This document shows positions 1 through 8,000 of a stretch of DNA of 38,745 bases, piece after piece. Made by a program: the position numbers and the translations under genes. Source of the stretch: Cupriavidus basilensis (GTDB lineage Bacteria > Pseudomonadota > Gammaproteobacteria > Burkholderiales > Burkholderiaceae); NCBI RefSeq assembly GCF_029335485.1, contig NZ_JARJLM010000676.1:1-38745 (forward strand). Direction: 5' to 3'. Positions within the stretch are counted from its first letter, which is position 1; every line of letters begins with the position of its first letter. The notes under the pieces are model-generated. The model was not told the DNA's origin. It was given only the letters and a program-made list of their open reading frames with translations, and made no database searches.

Positions 1-13
1 TGCCCATCTTGCG

Positions 14-424
14 TCACATGATTTTGGGCGGCCCTTTCAGTTCCACGACATTGCCATCGGGGTCGTGCACATAGATCGACGGGCCCCTGCCCTCGGCGCC
101 AAAGCGCATCTCCACCGGTCCCGGCTCCACCCCGTGCGCGCGCAGGTGGGCGCACAGGCGCCCGGCGTCGAAGGGGTCGAGGCGCAGGCAGAAGTGGTCG
201 AGGTTGCGGCCCTCCGGCCCCGGGCCGGCGCCGCCGGCGCGCCCGAGCGGGCCGTCCAGCGCAACCAGGTCGATCAGGCTGCTGCCCGCGCGCAACTGGA
301 TCAGGCCGAAGGCCGGCTGCACGCGTTCGACGCTGCAGCCAAGCACGTCCACGTAGAAGCGCATGAGCGCCGTCACGTTGCCGGTACGCAGGACCAGGTG
401 ATCGATGCCGAGGATGTGGAACAT
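14..424 (-). CDS. VOC (glyoxalase/bleomycin-resistance fold) family protein
   Basis: A 136-aa single-domain vicinal-oxygen-chelate protein. The sequence shows the two expected half-modules: one opening with GIDHLVLR near the N-terminus, the other around residues 73-130 ending in DPDGNVVELK. Likely metal ligands are His9, His77 and Glu128, the usual H/H/E pattern. Family members bind a divalent metal and act on thiol conjugates, catechols or antibiotics; the substrate cannot be read from this sequence. The ATG at 424 is preceded by AGGAGA six bases upstream, which supports this start. It lies 30 bp downstream of the acetyltransferase gene on the same strand, so the two may be co-transcribed. 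Closely similar proteins in Cupriavidus are often labelled VOC family virulence protein (from memory), which says little about function. Confidence 0.85.
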   Translation of the reverse strand: MFHILGIDHLVLRTGNVTALMRFYVDVLGCSVERVQPAFGLIQLRAGSSLIDLVALDGPLGRAGGAGPGPEGRNLDHFCLRLDPFDAGRLCAHLRAHGVEPGPVEMRFGAEGRGPSIYVHDPDGNVVELKGPPKIM

Positions 425-454
425 GACCTATCTCCTGGCGCCCGCGCCGCGGCG

Positions 455-874
455 CTACAGATCCGGAATCAGCCGCTTGCCCAGGCTGACCGCCTCGTCC
501 TGCGCGTACCCGAGGCTGCGGTAGAAGTCGATCACCTTGCTGTTGCCGGTGCGCACCATCAGGTTGATCTTGGGGCAGCCGCGCTCGATCAGCAACTGCT
601 CGGCGTGCGCCATCAGGCGGCGGCCATGGGCGCGGCGCTGGTGGTCGGGATGCACGGCCAGGTAATAGACCCAGCCGCGATGGCCGTCGAAGCCGACCAT
701 GGCCGACGCCATCGGGCGGCCGTCCACGTCTCCCACCAGGAACAGCTCGGGCTGTTCGGTGAGCTTGCGGGCGATGTCCTTCTTCGGGTCGTTCCAGGGC
801 CGGGTCAGGCCGCAGGCTTGCCAGAGATCGATGATGGCGGCTTCGTCGGCGGCCAGGTAAGGGCGGATCTGCAT
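455..874 (-). CDS. ypeA: GNAT acetyltransferase, YpeA-like
   Basis: A 139-aa Gcn5-related N-acetyltransferase resembling E. coli YpeA (141 aa). Shared landmarks are the opening MQIRPYL, the RPWNDP segment at residues 25-30, GYDGHRG-like GFDGHRG at 61-67, YLAVHP at 71-76, and the acetyl-CoA pyrophosphate-binding turn QRRAHGRR at 79-86. The C-terminus SLGKRLIPDL also matches the family. It should transfer an acetyl group from acetyl-CoA to an amine; the acceptor is not known. The open frame extends upstream to 952, but homology begins at the Met at 874, so that start is chosen although its ribosome-binding site is weak. It precedes the VOC gene on the minus strand and is divergent from the HD-domain gene at 1004. 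Confidence 0.82.
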   Translation of the reverse strand: MQIRPYLAADEAAIIDLWQACGLTRPWNDPKKDIARKLTEQPELFLVGDVDGRPMASAMVGFDGHRGWVYYLAVHPDHQRRAHGRRLMAHAEQLLIERGCPKINLMVRTGNSKVIDFYRSLGYAQDEAVSLGKRLIPDL

Positions 875-973
875 GCGGGTCGATGCGCCGCGCAATGCGG
901 CCGCATTGTTAATTCCTTGACAGTGTAGCCGCGAATCCTGTGCCAGAATCATTGCTCGTCACAATCAAAACAA

Positions 974-988
974 GCAGGATCATCCTGC
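974..988. promoter_or_regulatory. 15-bp perfect palindrome upstream of HD gene
   Basis: GCAGGAT-C-ATCCTGC, seven-base arms around one base, lies immediately before the GGAGA ribosome-binding site (991-995) of the HD-domain gene at 1004. It could be an operator or a small RNA hairpin in the leader. A TTGACA hexamer sits at 917-922, but no well-placed -10 follows it. Confidence 0.4.
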
Positions 989-1003
989 ACGGAGACCCCC
1001 CAG

Positions 1004-1618
1004 ATGAGCGAAACGACCACGCACGCCCGTGCCACCTTCAGTCACATGGAACAAGGCACGCGCGAAGACTGGGCCGCGATATCCGCCGACTTCATGCCCT
1101 ACGCGCAGGCGCTGGCCGACCGCGTGCTCGATCACCTCAGGCTGCTCGACGGCGACTACGGCGGCTTTCCCATCGACCGCCTGACCCATAGCCTGCAGAC
1201 CGCCACGCTCGCCCACCGCGACGGGCGCGACGAGGAGTACGTGGTGTGCGCTCTGCTGCACGATATCGGCGACACGCTCGGTACCTTCAACCATCCCGAC
1301 ATCGCGGCCGCTATCCTCAAGCCCTTCGTCAGCGCCGAGAACCTGTGGATGGTCGAGAAACACGGCGTGTTCCAGGGCTACTACTTCTTCCATCACCTGG
1401 GCCTCGACCGCAACCTGCGCGAGCAATTCCGCGACCAGCCGGAGCTGTTCGCGCGTACCGTGGAATTCTGCGCCAGGTACGACGGCGCGGCGTTCATGCA
1501 GGACTACGACACGCTGCCGCTGTCGTTCTTCGAGCCGATGGTGCGGCGCGTGTTCGCGCGTCCGCGCAACTCCATGTACGTGAAGGAAAACGAGAGCACG
1601 CTGTCGCAGCCTGCCTGA
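1004..1618 (+). CDS. PhnZ-like HD-domain protein (predicted metal-dependent oxygenase or phosphohydrolase)
   Basis: A 204-aa HD-superfamily protein. Visible metal-site residues are His62, His86-Asp87 (LLHDIGD), His97, His120 and Asp160. The segment Y52-GGFPIDRLTH62-SLQTA parallels the start of the PhnZ active site (Tyr24, ten residues before His34), and the His62-to-His86 spacing of 24 equals that of PhnZ His34-His58; the PhnZ numbering is from memory. PhnZ is a mixed-valent di-iron oxygenase that cleaves aminophosphonates, so this protein may be an HD oxygenase rather than a phosphohydrolase. One difference is visible: the PhnZ Glu three residues after the Tyr is Phe55 here. The usual annotation would be predicted HD phosphohydrolase (COG4341 type). 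The start has GGAGA nine bases upstream. No phosphonate genes are nearby, and the substrate is unknown. Confidence 0.75.
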   Translation: MSETTTHARATFSHMEQGTREDWAAISADFMPYAQALADRVLDHLRLLDGDYGGFPIDRLTHSLQTATLAHRDGRDEEYVVCALLHDIGDTLGTFNHPDIAAAILKPFVSAENLWMVEKHGVFQGYYFFHHLGLDRNLREQFRDQPELFARTVEFCARYDGAAFMQDYDTLPLSFFEPMVRRVFARPRNSMYVKENESTLSQPA

Positions 1619-1637
1619 GCCTGCCTGCCGGAATCCT

Positions 1638-1659
1638 AATTTCTGTCTTGACGGAAATT
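1638..1659. promoter_or_regulatory. Inverted-repeat operator upstream of the GbsR-type regulator
   Basis: A 22-bp near-palindrome with half-sites AATTTCTGTC and GACGGAAATT, symmetric at nine of eleven paired positions. It overlaps the likely -35 element of the regulator promoter. A related copy, identical at 16 of 19 bases, lies at 2283-2301 before the next operon. This suggests an autoregulatory site for the GbsR-type protein. Confidence 0.6.
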
Positions 1660-1675
1660 TCAGAATGGATAAACT
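1648..1675 (+). promoter_or_regulatory. Candidate sigma-70 promoter of gbsR-like gene
   Basis: TTGACG (1648-1653) and TAAACT (1670-1675) are separated by 16 bp. Transcription would begin at about 1682, at or just before the ATG at 1683, so the message would be leaderless or nearly so. The -35 is inside the inverted repeat at 1638-1659, a layout that would let a bound regulator block polymerase. Confidence 0.5.
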
Positions 1676-1682
1676 GTCAGGC

Positions 1683-2231
1683 ATGGAACTACAACCGGTC
1701 GCACAGCGCTTCGTCCTGCACTGGGGCGAAATGGGCTCGAAGTGGGGCGTCAATCGCACCGTCGCGCAGATTCACGCCCTGCTATTCCTTGCCGAGCACC
1801 CGCTGCCGGCCGAGGAAATCGCCGACACGCTCAACGTCGCGCGCTCCAATGTCAGCAACAGCCTGAAGGAGCTGCAGAACTGGAAGCTGATCCGCACCGT
1901 GCACATGATGGGCGACCGGCGCGATCACTTCGAGACCGTCACCGATGTGTGGGAACTGTTCCGCACCGTGGTGCGCGAGCGCAAGCAGCGCGAGTTCGAT
2001 CCCACCATCGATGCCCTGCACGAATGCGTGAACAATCCCGCCTTCGCCAGGGAAAGCAAGGAAGTGCAGAAGCGCATCGTCGCCACCCTGCAGCTGATGG
2101 AAACGCTTGGCAGCTGGGGCGACGAAATGCTGCGCCTGTCGCCCGACACCCTGGTCAAGGTGATGAAGCTGGGCGCGCGCATCCAGAAGCTGGTGCGCGG
2201 CGACCAGCGCGCGCGCGAAGCCGGCAAATAG
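1683..2231 (+). CDS. GbsR/MarR-family transcriptional regulator
   Basis: A 182-aa winged-helix regulator of the GbsR branch of MarR. The N-terminal MELQPVAQRFVLHWGEMGSK and the helix-turn-helix at about residues 30-65 (EEIADTLNVARSNVSNSLKEL) are typical; the rest is helical and probably forms the dimer interface. GbsR in Bacillus senses choline, but the ligand here is unknown. An in-frame ATG at 1665 would give 188 aa. The family start and the promoter position favour 1683, which implies leaderless translation. A palindromic operator overlaps its promoter, and a near copy precedes the following operon, so it probably represses itself and genes 2325-4869. A strong terminator follows at 2242-2273. 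Confidence 0.88.
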   Translation: MELQPVAQRFVLHWGEMGSKWGVNRTVAQIHALLFLAEHPLPAEEIADTLNVARSNVSNSLKELQNWKLIRTVHMMGDRRDHFETVTDVWELFRTVVRERKQREFDPTIDALHECVNNPAFARESKEVQKRIVATLQLMETLGSWGDEMLRLSPDTLVKVMKLGARIQKLVRGDQRAREAGK

Positions 2232-2241
2232 CGCAGCCACG

Positions 2242-2273
2242 AAAAGCAGGCCGCCGAGGTGGCCGCTTTTTTT
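2242..2273 (+). terminator. Rho-independent terminator after gbsR-like gene
   Basis: Hairpin arms AAAAGC-a-GGCC (2242-2252) and GGCC-GCTTTT (2261-2270) with one bulged A and an eight-base loop, continuing into a run of seven T. It separates the regulator transcript from the downstream operon, which must therefore have its own promoter. Confidence 0.75.
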
Positions 2274-2282
2274 GACCTTGAG

Positions 2283-2301
2283 TTTCTCTCTTAACAGAAA
2301 T
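2283..2301. promoter_or_regulatory. Second GbsR-type operator, upstream of the epimerase operon
   Basis: TTTCTCTCTTAACAGAAAT matches the regulator's own operator (1640-1658) at 16 of 19 positions, with conserved outer arms TTTC...GAAA. It lies 24 bp upstream of the start at 2325. A clear -35/-10 pair could not be assigned, but TGTAAAT at 2305-2311 is a candidate -10. Confidence 0.55.
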
Positions 2302-2324
2302 GAATGTAAATAAGGATGCTTGAG

Positions 2325-3833
2325 ATGGACCCAACCAGCGGCACGCTCCATACCGTCATCCTCAACCTGCTGATCGTGCAGGGATTGATGGGCGCCTTCG
2401 ATACGGTCTGGCACCACGAACTGCGCTGCGCGCTGCCGCAGCAGCACAATGCCGCGCCGGAACTGCGCCTGCATGCCATCCGGGCACTGCTGTACGGCGT
2501 GCTGTTCGGTGGCCTGGCGTGGTTTGCCTGGGGTGGCGCGTGGCTGGTGCCGCTGTGGGCCATCGTCGGCGTCGAGATCCTGCTGACGCTGCGGGACTTC
2601 GTGGTGGAAGACCAGACCCGCAGCCTGCCGCCGAGCGAGCGCGTGACGCATACCGTGCTGGCCATCAACGGCGGCGTGATCTTCGGCTTGCTGGCCTGGC
2701 ATTCGCAGGCATGGTGGCAATTGCCGGCCGGTCTGCATTTCAATCCGAAAGGCTGGCAGAGCTGGGTGCTGAGCGTGTTCGCGCTGGGCGTGGCGGCGTC
2801 CGGCGTGCGCGATGCACTGGCGAGCCGTGCGCTTGCCGCCCGTGCCGGCGCGGCGCCCTCGTTCGACTTTGCCGGCAGCGATCCGGCCCGGCGCGTGCAA
2901 TCCTTCCTGCTGACCGGCGGCACCGGTTTCATCGGCCAGGCCCTGGTGCGCGCGCTGCTGGCCGACGGCCATCGCGTCACCATCTGGGCGCGCAACCCGC
3001 GCGTGGCCGCGCAGTTGTTCGATGGCCGTGCGGCATGCGTCGGCTCGCTGGCGGAGCTCGACCCGTCGAGCCGCTTCGATGTGGTGGTCAACCTGGCTGG
3101 CGCGCCCATCCTGGGCTCGCGCTGGAGCGCCGCGCGCAAGCGCGGCCTGGTGGAGAGCCGCGCCGGCACCACCCGCGCGCTGGCCGCCTGGCTCGCGGCG
3201 GCAGCGCACCGGCCGCGCCTGCTGATCAATGGATCTGCCGTGGGTTACTACGGCATCCAGGCCGACGACGACACGCGCCGGTGTACCGAGGCCAGCGCGC
3301 CGCAGGATATCTTCGTCTCGCAACTGTGCCAGCAGTGGGAGCAGGCGGCGCACGCCGTGGCCGCGCTCGGCATTCCGCTAGCCGTCCTGCGCCTGGGGGT
3401 GGTCTACGGCCACCAGGGCGCGCTGCCGGCCATGCTGATGCCGGTGCGGCTGGGTTTCGGCGGGCCGATGGGCAGCGGCCGCCAGGCGCAGAGCTGGATT
3501 CACCTCGACGATGTGCTCGGCGTGATCGCCTGGCTATGCCGCGGCGCGGCGCCGGCCACCGCGGGTGCCGTCGCCACCTACAACCTGGTGGCGCCGGAGA
3601 TCCCTACCCAGGCCGGCCTTGTCCGCACCGCCGCGGCGCTGCTGCGCCGCCCGGCCTGGATGCCGACACCGGCCTGGCCCATGCGCCTGGCGCTGGGCGA
3701 GCAGGCCACGCTGCTGCTCGACGGGCTGCGCGTGGCGCCGGCGCGCCTGCAGCAGGAAGGCTATGACTTCCGCTTCCCGAGCCTGCAACTGGCGCTGGAG
3801 GATCTGCTCGGCAACGGGCGGGCGGGCTCATGA
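2325..3833 (+). CDS. SDR39U1/TIGR01777-type NAD(P)-dependent epimerase with N-terminal membrane domain
   Basis: A 502-aa two-part protein. About residues 1-165 contain several hydrophobic segments, including a histidine-bearing loop (DTVWHHELR), predicting an inner-membrane domain. From about residue 190 there is an extended short-chain dehydrogenase/epimerase domain: the nucleotide-binding FLLTGGTGFIGQALV, then VVNLAGAPI, INGSAVGYYG with the catalytic-type Tyr, and a C-terminal TIGR01777 region (LLDGLRVAPARLQQEGYDFR). The E. coli relative YfcH has only the epimerase half. An ATG at 2316 is also in frame, but AAGG at 2312-2315 is well spaced only for 2325. Its stop overlaps the next start as ATGA, so the genes are translationally coupled. 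Substrate unknown; an envelope lipid or isoprenoid role is only a guess from the membrane domain. Confidence 0.85.
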   Translation: MDPTSGTLHTVILNLLIVQGLMGAFDTVWHHELRCALPQQHNAAPELRLHAIRALLYGVLFGGLAWFAWGGAWLVPLWAIVGVEILLTLRDFVVEDQTRSLPPSERVTHTVLAINGGVIFGLLAWHSQAWWQLPAGLHFNPKGWQSWVLSVFALGVAASGVRDALASRALAARAGAAPSFDFAGSDPARRVQSFLLTGGTGFIGQALVRALLADGHRVTIWARNPRVAAQLFDGRAACVGSLAELDPSSRFDVVVNLAGAPILGSRWSAARKRGLVESRAGTTRALAAWLAAAAHRPRLLINGSAVGYYGIQADDDTRRCTEASAPQDIFVSQLCQQWEQAAHAVAALGIPLAVLRLGVVYGHQGALPAMLMPVRLGFGGPMGSGRQAQSWIHLDDVLGVIAWLCRGAAPATAGAVATYNLVAPEIPTQAGLVRTAAALLRRPAWMPTPAWPMRLALGEQATLLLDGLRVAPARLQQEGYDFRFPSLQLALEDLLGNGRAGS

Positions 3834-4417
3834 ACACGTTCGCCGCGTCCGGCACGGCCGCCGGCCCGCCAAGCCTGTACGGGACCATGCTGGGTGCCGC
3901 CTTTGCCAGCCTGCCGCCGGTGCTGCGGCGCTTGCATCGTGCCGAGGGCGTGCATCTGCGCGGCGCGCTGCGCGTGCGCTGGAGTACGCGGCGCTGGCTG
4001 CGCGTGCTGATGCGGCTGTCGGCGCTGCCGCGGCCCGCGGCGGCGGCGGCGTGCCTTGTGACCATCGCGTCGGAGCCCGCCGGCGAGCGCTGGCACCGCA
4101 GCATCGGCGGGTGCATCGTGGCGAGCCGCATGCGGCAGGCGCGGCCCGGTCAGGTGACGGAGCGCATGGGGCCGCTGGCGATCGTACTGGCAACGCGCGT
4201 AGACGGCGCCGGCCGGCTGCGGCAGGCCAGCCGCAGCGTCAGCCTGTTCGGCCTCACCGTGCCGTGGCTGCACGTGCTGGCCAGCGAACGCGCCCTGGAT
4301 CGAGACCGCTATCGCTGCGACGTGCGCATATGGGCGCCGCGCCTGGGTTACCTGCTGCGCTATGACGGCGTGCTGGCTATCCGCGAACCTGATACTTACC
4401 TGGAGAATGTCGAATGA
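3830..4417 (+). CDS. DUF4166-family protein
   Basis: A 195-aa Arg/Ala-rich protein with DUF4166 hallmarks: LYGTMLGAAFASLPPVLRRLH near the N-terminus, an ERWHRSIGG motif around residue 85, a MGPL segment, and the C-terminal WAPRLGYLLRYDGVL. No catalytic residues or signal peptide are recognised, and the family has no established function. In other bacteria DUF4166 genes tend to sit next to SDR39U1 epimerases (from memory), as here. It starts inside the stop of the epimerase gene (ATGA) and ends in the same way on the next gene, so all three should be made in fixed proportion, probably under the GbsR-type regulator. Confidence 0.8.
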   Translation: MNTFAASGTAAGPPSLYGTMLGAAFASLPPVLRRLHRAEGVHLRGALRVRWSTRRWLRVLMRLSALPRPAAAAACLVTIASEPAGERWHRSIGGCIVASRMRQARPGQVTERMGPLAIVLATRVDGAGRLRQASRSVSLFGLTVPWLHVLASERALDRDRYRCDVRIWAPRLGYLLRYDGVLAIREPDTYLENVE

Positions 4418-4869
4418 AGTCCGATCTGGCCGGGCGCAATGCGTCCGTCAACCTGCCTCGCGTGCCGGCGTGGATGCCCGCCGCACTGCGGCTGGCCGCG
4501 CTATATAACCTGCTCTATGCGATGGCGCTGAGCCTGTGGCCGTCGCAGATCTTCGACTGGCTGGGCATGCCGGCCACGCCCGACGCCATGATCCGCTGCA
4601 TCGGCATGATGGTGGGCGTCTACGCGCTAGGCTACTGGATCGCGGCGCAGGATATGCTGCGCTACTGGCCGCTGGTGCTGGTGGGACTGGTGGGCAAGAC
4701 GCTGGGACCGCTGGGCTTCTTGCATGGCGCACTGACCGGCGTCTTCGCATGGCGCAGCGGCTTGTTCGTGCTGTGCAGCGATCTGGCCTGGTGGGTGCCG
4801 TTCTGGGGGATGACGTTGTTCGCGCTGAAGTACCGGGGGGCTTGGGACGCGGCCAGGGTGGCGCGGTAA
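4414..4869 (+). CDS. Small four-helix inner-membrane protein
   Basis: A 151-aa protein with about four hydrophobic segments: roughly residues 25-50 (LRLAALYNLLYAMALSLW), 60-80 (IGMMVGVYALGYWIA), 86-110 (YWPLVLVGLVGKTLGPLGFL) and 118-142 (GLFVLCSDLAWWVPFWGMTL). This suggests an integral membrane protein with the pattern of DoxX-like or alkyl-hydroperoxide-related small membrane proteins, but no family is assigned with confidence. The start is fixed by the ATGA overlap with the DUF4166 gene. It is the last gene of the operon; a strong hairpin lies downstream at 4949-4972. Confidence 0.75.
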   Translation: MKSDLAGRNASVNLPRVPAWMPAALRLAALYNLLYAMALSLWPSQIFDWLGMPATPDAMIRCIGMMVGVYALGYWIAAQDMLRYWPLVLVGLVGKTLGPLGFLHGALTGVFAWRSGLFVLCSDLAWWVPFWGMTLFALKYRGAWDAARVAR

Positions 4870-4948
4870 CGGTGGTGGGGGGCGTTTCGGATGCCGGCGT
4901 GTTGGACAAGACCGCTGGCTTCGGTTCTTGTGGCTTCTAGCCAAGCCA

Positions 4949-4972
4949 CCCCTCTCCCTGAGGGGAGAGGGG
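4949..4972. repeat. Intergenic CCCTCTCCC-type hairpin element
   Basis: Ten perfectly paired bases, CCCCTCTCCC (4949-4958) with GGGAGAGGGG (4963-4972), and a four-base loop. It lies between convergent genes ending at 4869 and 5064 and may terminate both, although no T run follows. A related element is at about 10957-10980, so this is a dispersed intergenic family. Confidence 0.6.
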
Positions 4973-5063
4973 TAAACACCGTCGTCATTCCAAATGGTTC
5001 CTGCGCATCCTGGCGGCTTCGTTTTGTGCCTCCAGGTTTGCTCCCCCGGTTTCACCCTCCGCC

Positions 5064-8000
5064 TCAAGCCACCTGCTGCGCCGTCTCCGGATGACGGAAC
5101 TGCTGCAGCAGCGCCGCCCAGCGCGTGCGCACCTTTGCCAGGTTGCCTTCCTTGACGTGCCCGAAGCCGCGGATATCGTCGGGCAGGCTGGCCAGCGTAA
5201 TCGCCGTTGCGTGATTGGCCGCGTTCAGCCCGCTTGCCAGCTCATCCAGCAAGGCACGATACTCGCCGATCAGCGCACGCTCGGTGCGGCGCTCGGCCGT
5301 CTTGCCGAACACATCGAGCACGCCGCCGCGCAGGCCCTTCAGCCTGGCCAGCACGCCGAACAGCTTCATGGTGGAAGGGCCGAAGCGGCGCTTCACCAGA
5401 TGCCCTTTCTCGTCGCGTTTCGAGAACAGCGGCGGCGCCAGCCAGAAGTTGAGCTGGTAGTCGCGGCCGGGTTCGCCTTCGAACTGGTTGCGCAGCTTGT
5501 CGAGGAAGACCGGGTCGGTGTAGAGCCGCGCGACTTCGTACTCGTCCTTGTAGGCCATCAGCTTGGACAGGTTGCGCGCCGCCGCCTCGGTCAGCGGCAG
5601 CGGCTTGCCACTGCCGACCAGCGCGCCTTCCGCCGTGCGCACGCGGTTCACGGCGTCGCGGAAGGTCTGCGCGTAGGCGGCGTCCTGGTAGGCGGTCAGG
5701 TGTTCGGCCCGGCCGGCGATCAGCTTCTCCAGCAGGGCGCCCGAGGAGGTGGGCAGCTTGACCACTTCGGCGCCTTCGGCACTGCTCTTGAGCTTGCCGG
5801 TCAGCGACAGCACGTGTTCCGGGTCATGCGCCATATGGCGGCCCCAGTCGAATGCCGCCTTGTTCTTCTCCACCGCCACGCCGTTGAGTTCGATGGCGCG
5901 CACCAGCGCATCCAGCGTCAGTGGCAGCCAGCCCTTTTGCCAGGCGTAGCCCAGCACCAGCGGGTTGGTGTAGATGGTGTCGCCCAGCAGCGCCACGGCC
6001 AGGCCGCTGGCGTTGATGAAGTCGCAGGCTTCGCCCACCGCATTGCGTACGTCGTGCTCGGCCGACAGGCCCGGGAACTGCCACTTGGGATTCTTGATGA
6101 ACTCCGCCGTGGGCGTTTGCGCGGTGTTGACGATGGCGCGCGTGCGGCCCACCTGGGTCTTGGAGATGACATCGTCGGTGGCGCTGACGATGGCGTCGCA
6201 GCCGATCACCAGGTCCGCCTCGCCCATGGCGATGCGGGTGGCGTGGAGCTGGTCGGGGCGTGCGGCGATCTGCACGTGCGATAGCACCGCGCCGCCTTTC
6301 TGCGCCAGGCCCGCCATGTCGAGCACGGTCACGCCCTTGTCCTCCAGGTGCGCGGCCATGCCGAGCAGGCCGCCGATGGTCACCACGCCGGTGCCGCCCA
6401 CACCGGTGACGAGCACGCCATATGGATGGTCGAGCGATGGCAGCGCCGGCGCCGGCAGCGCGGGCAGGTCGTCCATCGATACGCCGTGGCGCTCGGGCTT
6501 CTTCACCTGCGCGCCTTCGGCCGTGATGAAGCTCGGGCAGAAGCCGTTGACGCAGGAAAAGTCCTTGTTGCACGACGACTGGTTGATCTGGCGCTTGGTG
6601 CCAAGCTCGGTTTCCAGCGGTTCCACCGACAGGCAGTTGGACTTCACCGAGCAATCGCCGCAGCCTTCGCACACGGCGTCGTTGATGAAGGCACGCTTGG
6701 CCGGATCGGGATAGGTGCCGCGCTTGCGGCGGCGGCGCTTCTCGGTGGCGCAGGTCTGGTCGTAGATCAGGATGGTGGCGCCGGGCACTTCGCGCAGCTC
6801 GCGCTGGATCCGGTCGAGCTGGTCGCGGTGATGCACGTCCACGCCCTGGGGCAGCTTGATCGCCGCGCTGTATTTTTCCGGCTCGTCGGTGACGATGACG
6901 ATCTTCTTTGCGCCTTCGGCCGCTACCTGGAAAGCCACGTCCTGCACCGACAGCTTGCCGTCGATGGGCTGGCCGCCGGTCATGGCGACCGCGTCGTTGT
7001 AGAGGATCTTGTAGGTGATGTTGACGCCCGCCGCGATCGACGCGCGGATCGCCAGCAGGCCGGAGTGGAAGTAGGTGCCGTCGCCCAGGTTGGCGAACAC
7101 ATGCTTGTCGCCGGCGAAGGGCGCCTGCCCGATCCACGCCACGCCTTCGCCGCCCATCTGGCTGAAGGTGCTGGTGCTGCGGTCCATCCACACCGTCATG
7201 TAGTGGCAGCCGATGCCGGCCAGCGCGCGCGAGCCTTCGGGCACGTTGGTGGAGGTGTTGTGCGGGCAGCCCGAGCAGAACCAGGGCTTGCGCTCGGCCG
7301 CCACGCGCGGCACGGCCATGGCTTTTTCCTTGGCCTCGATCACCGCGATGCGCGCGGCAATGCGGGCACGCACGTCCGATGGCAGCTCGAACTTGTCGAG
7401 CCGCGTGGCGATGGCGCGGGCGATGATGGCGGGCGACAGTTCATAGTGCGCCGGCAGCAGCCAGTTGCTCTGCGGGATCGACCATTCGCCGCCCGCGTTG
7501 TCCTTTTCGTCGAACTTGCCGTAGACCCTGGGGCGCACGTCGTCGCGCCAGTTGTAGAGCTCTTCCTTGAGCGCGTACTCCATGATCTGGCGCTTTTCCT
7601 CGACCACCAGGATTTCCTGCAGGCCCTCGGCAAAGGCGCGCGCGCCGTGCGCTTCGAGCGGCCACACGCAGCCCACCTTGTACAGGCGGATGCCGATGCG
7701 CGCGCAGGTCTCGTCGTCCAGCCCCAGGTTGGCCAGCGCCTGGCGCGTGTCGAGATAGGCCTTGCCGCCGGTCATGATGCCGAAGCGCGCGTGCGGCGAA
7801 TCGATCTCGATGCGGTCGATCTTGTTGGCGCGCACGTAGGCCAGGCCGGCGTACCACTTGTAGTCGAGCAGGCGCGCTTCCTGCTCCAGCGGCGGATCGG
7901 GCCAGCGGATATTGAGGCCGCCCGGCGGCAGCATGAAATCCTGCGGCAGCACGATTTCCACGCGATGCGGATCGAGCTCCACCGAGGCCGACGACTCCAC

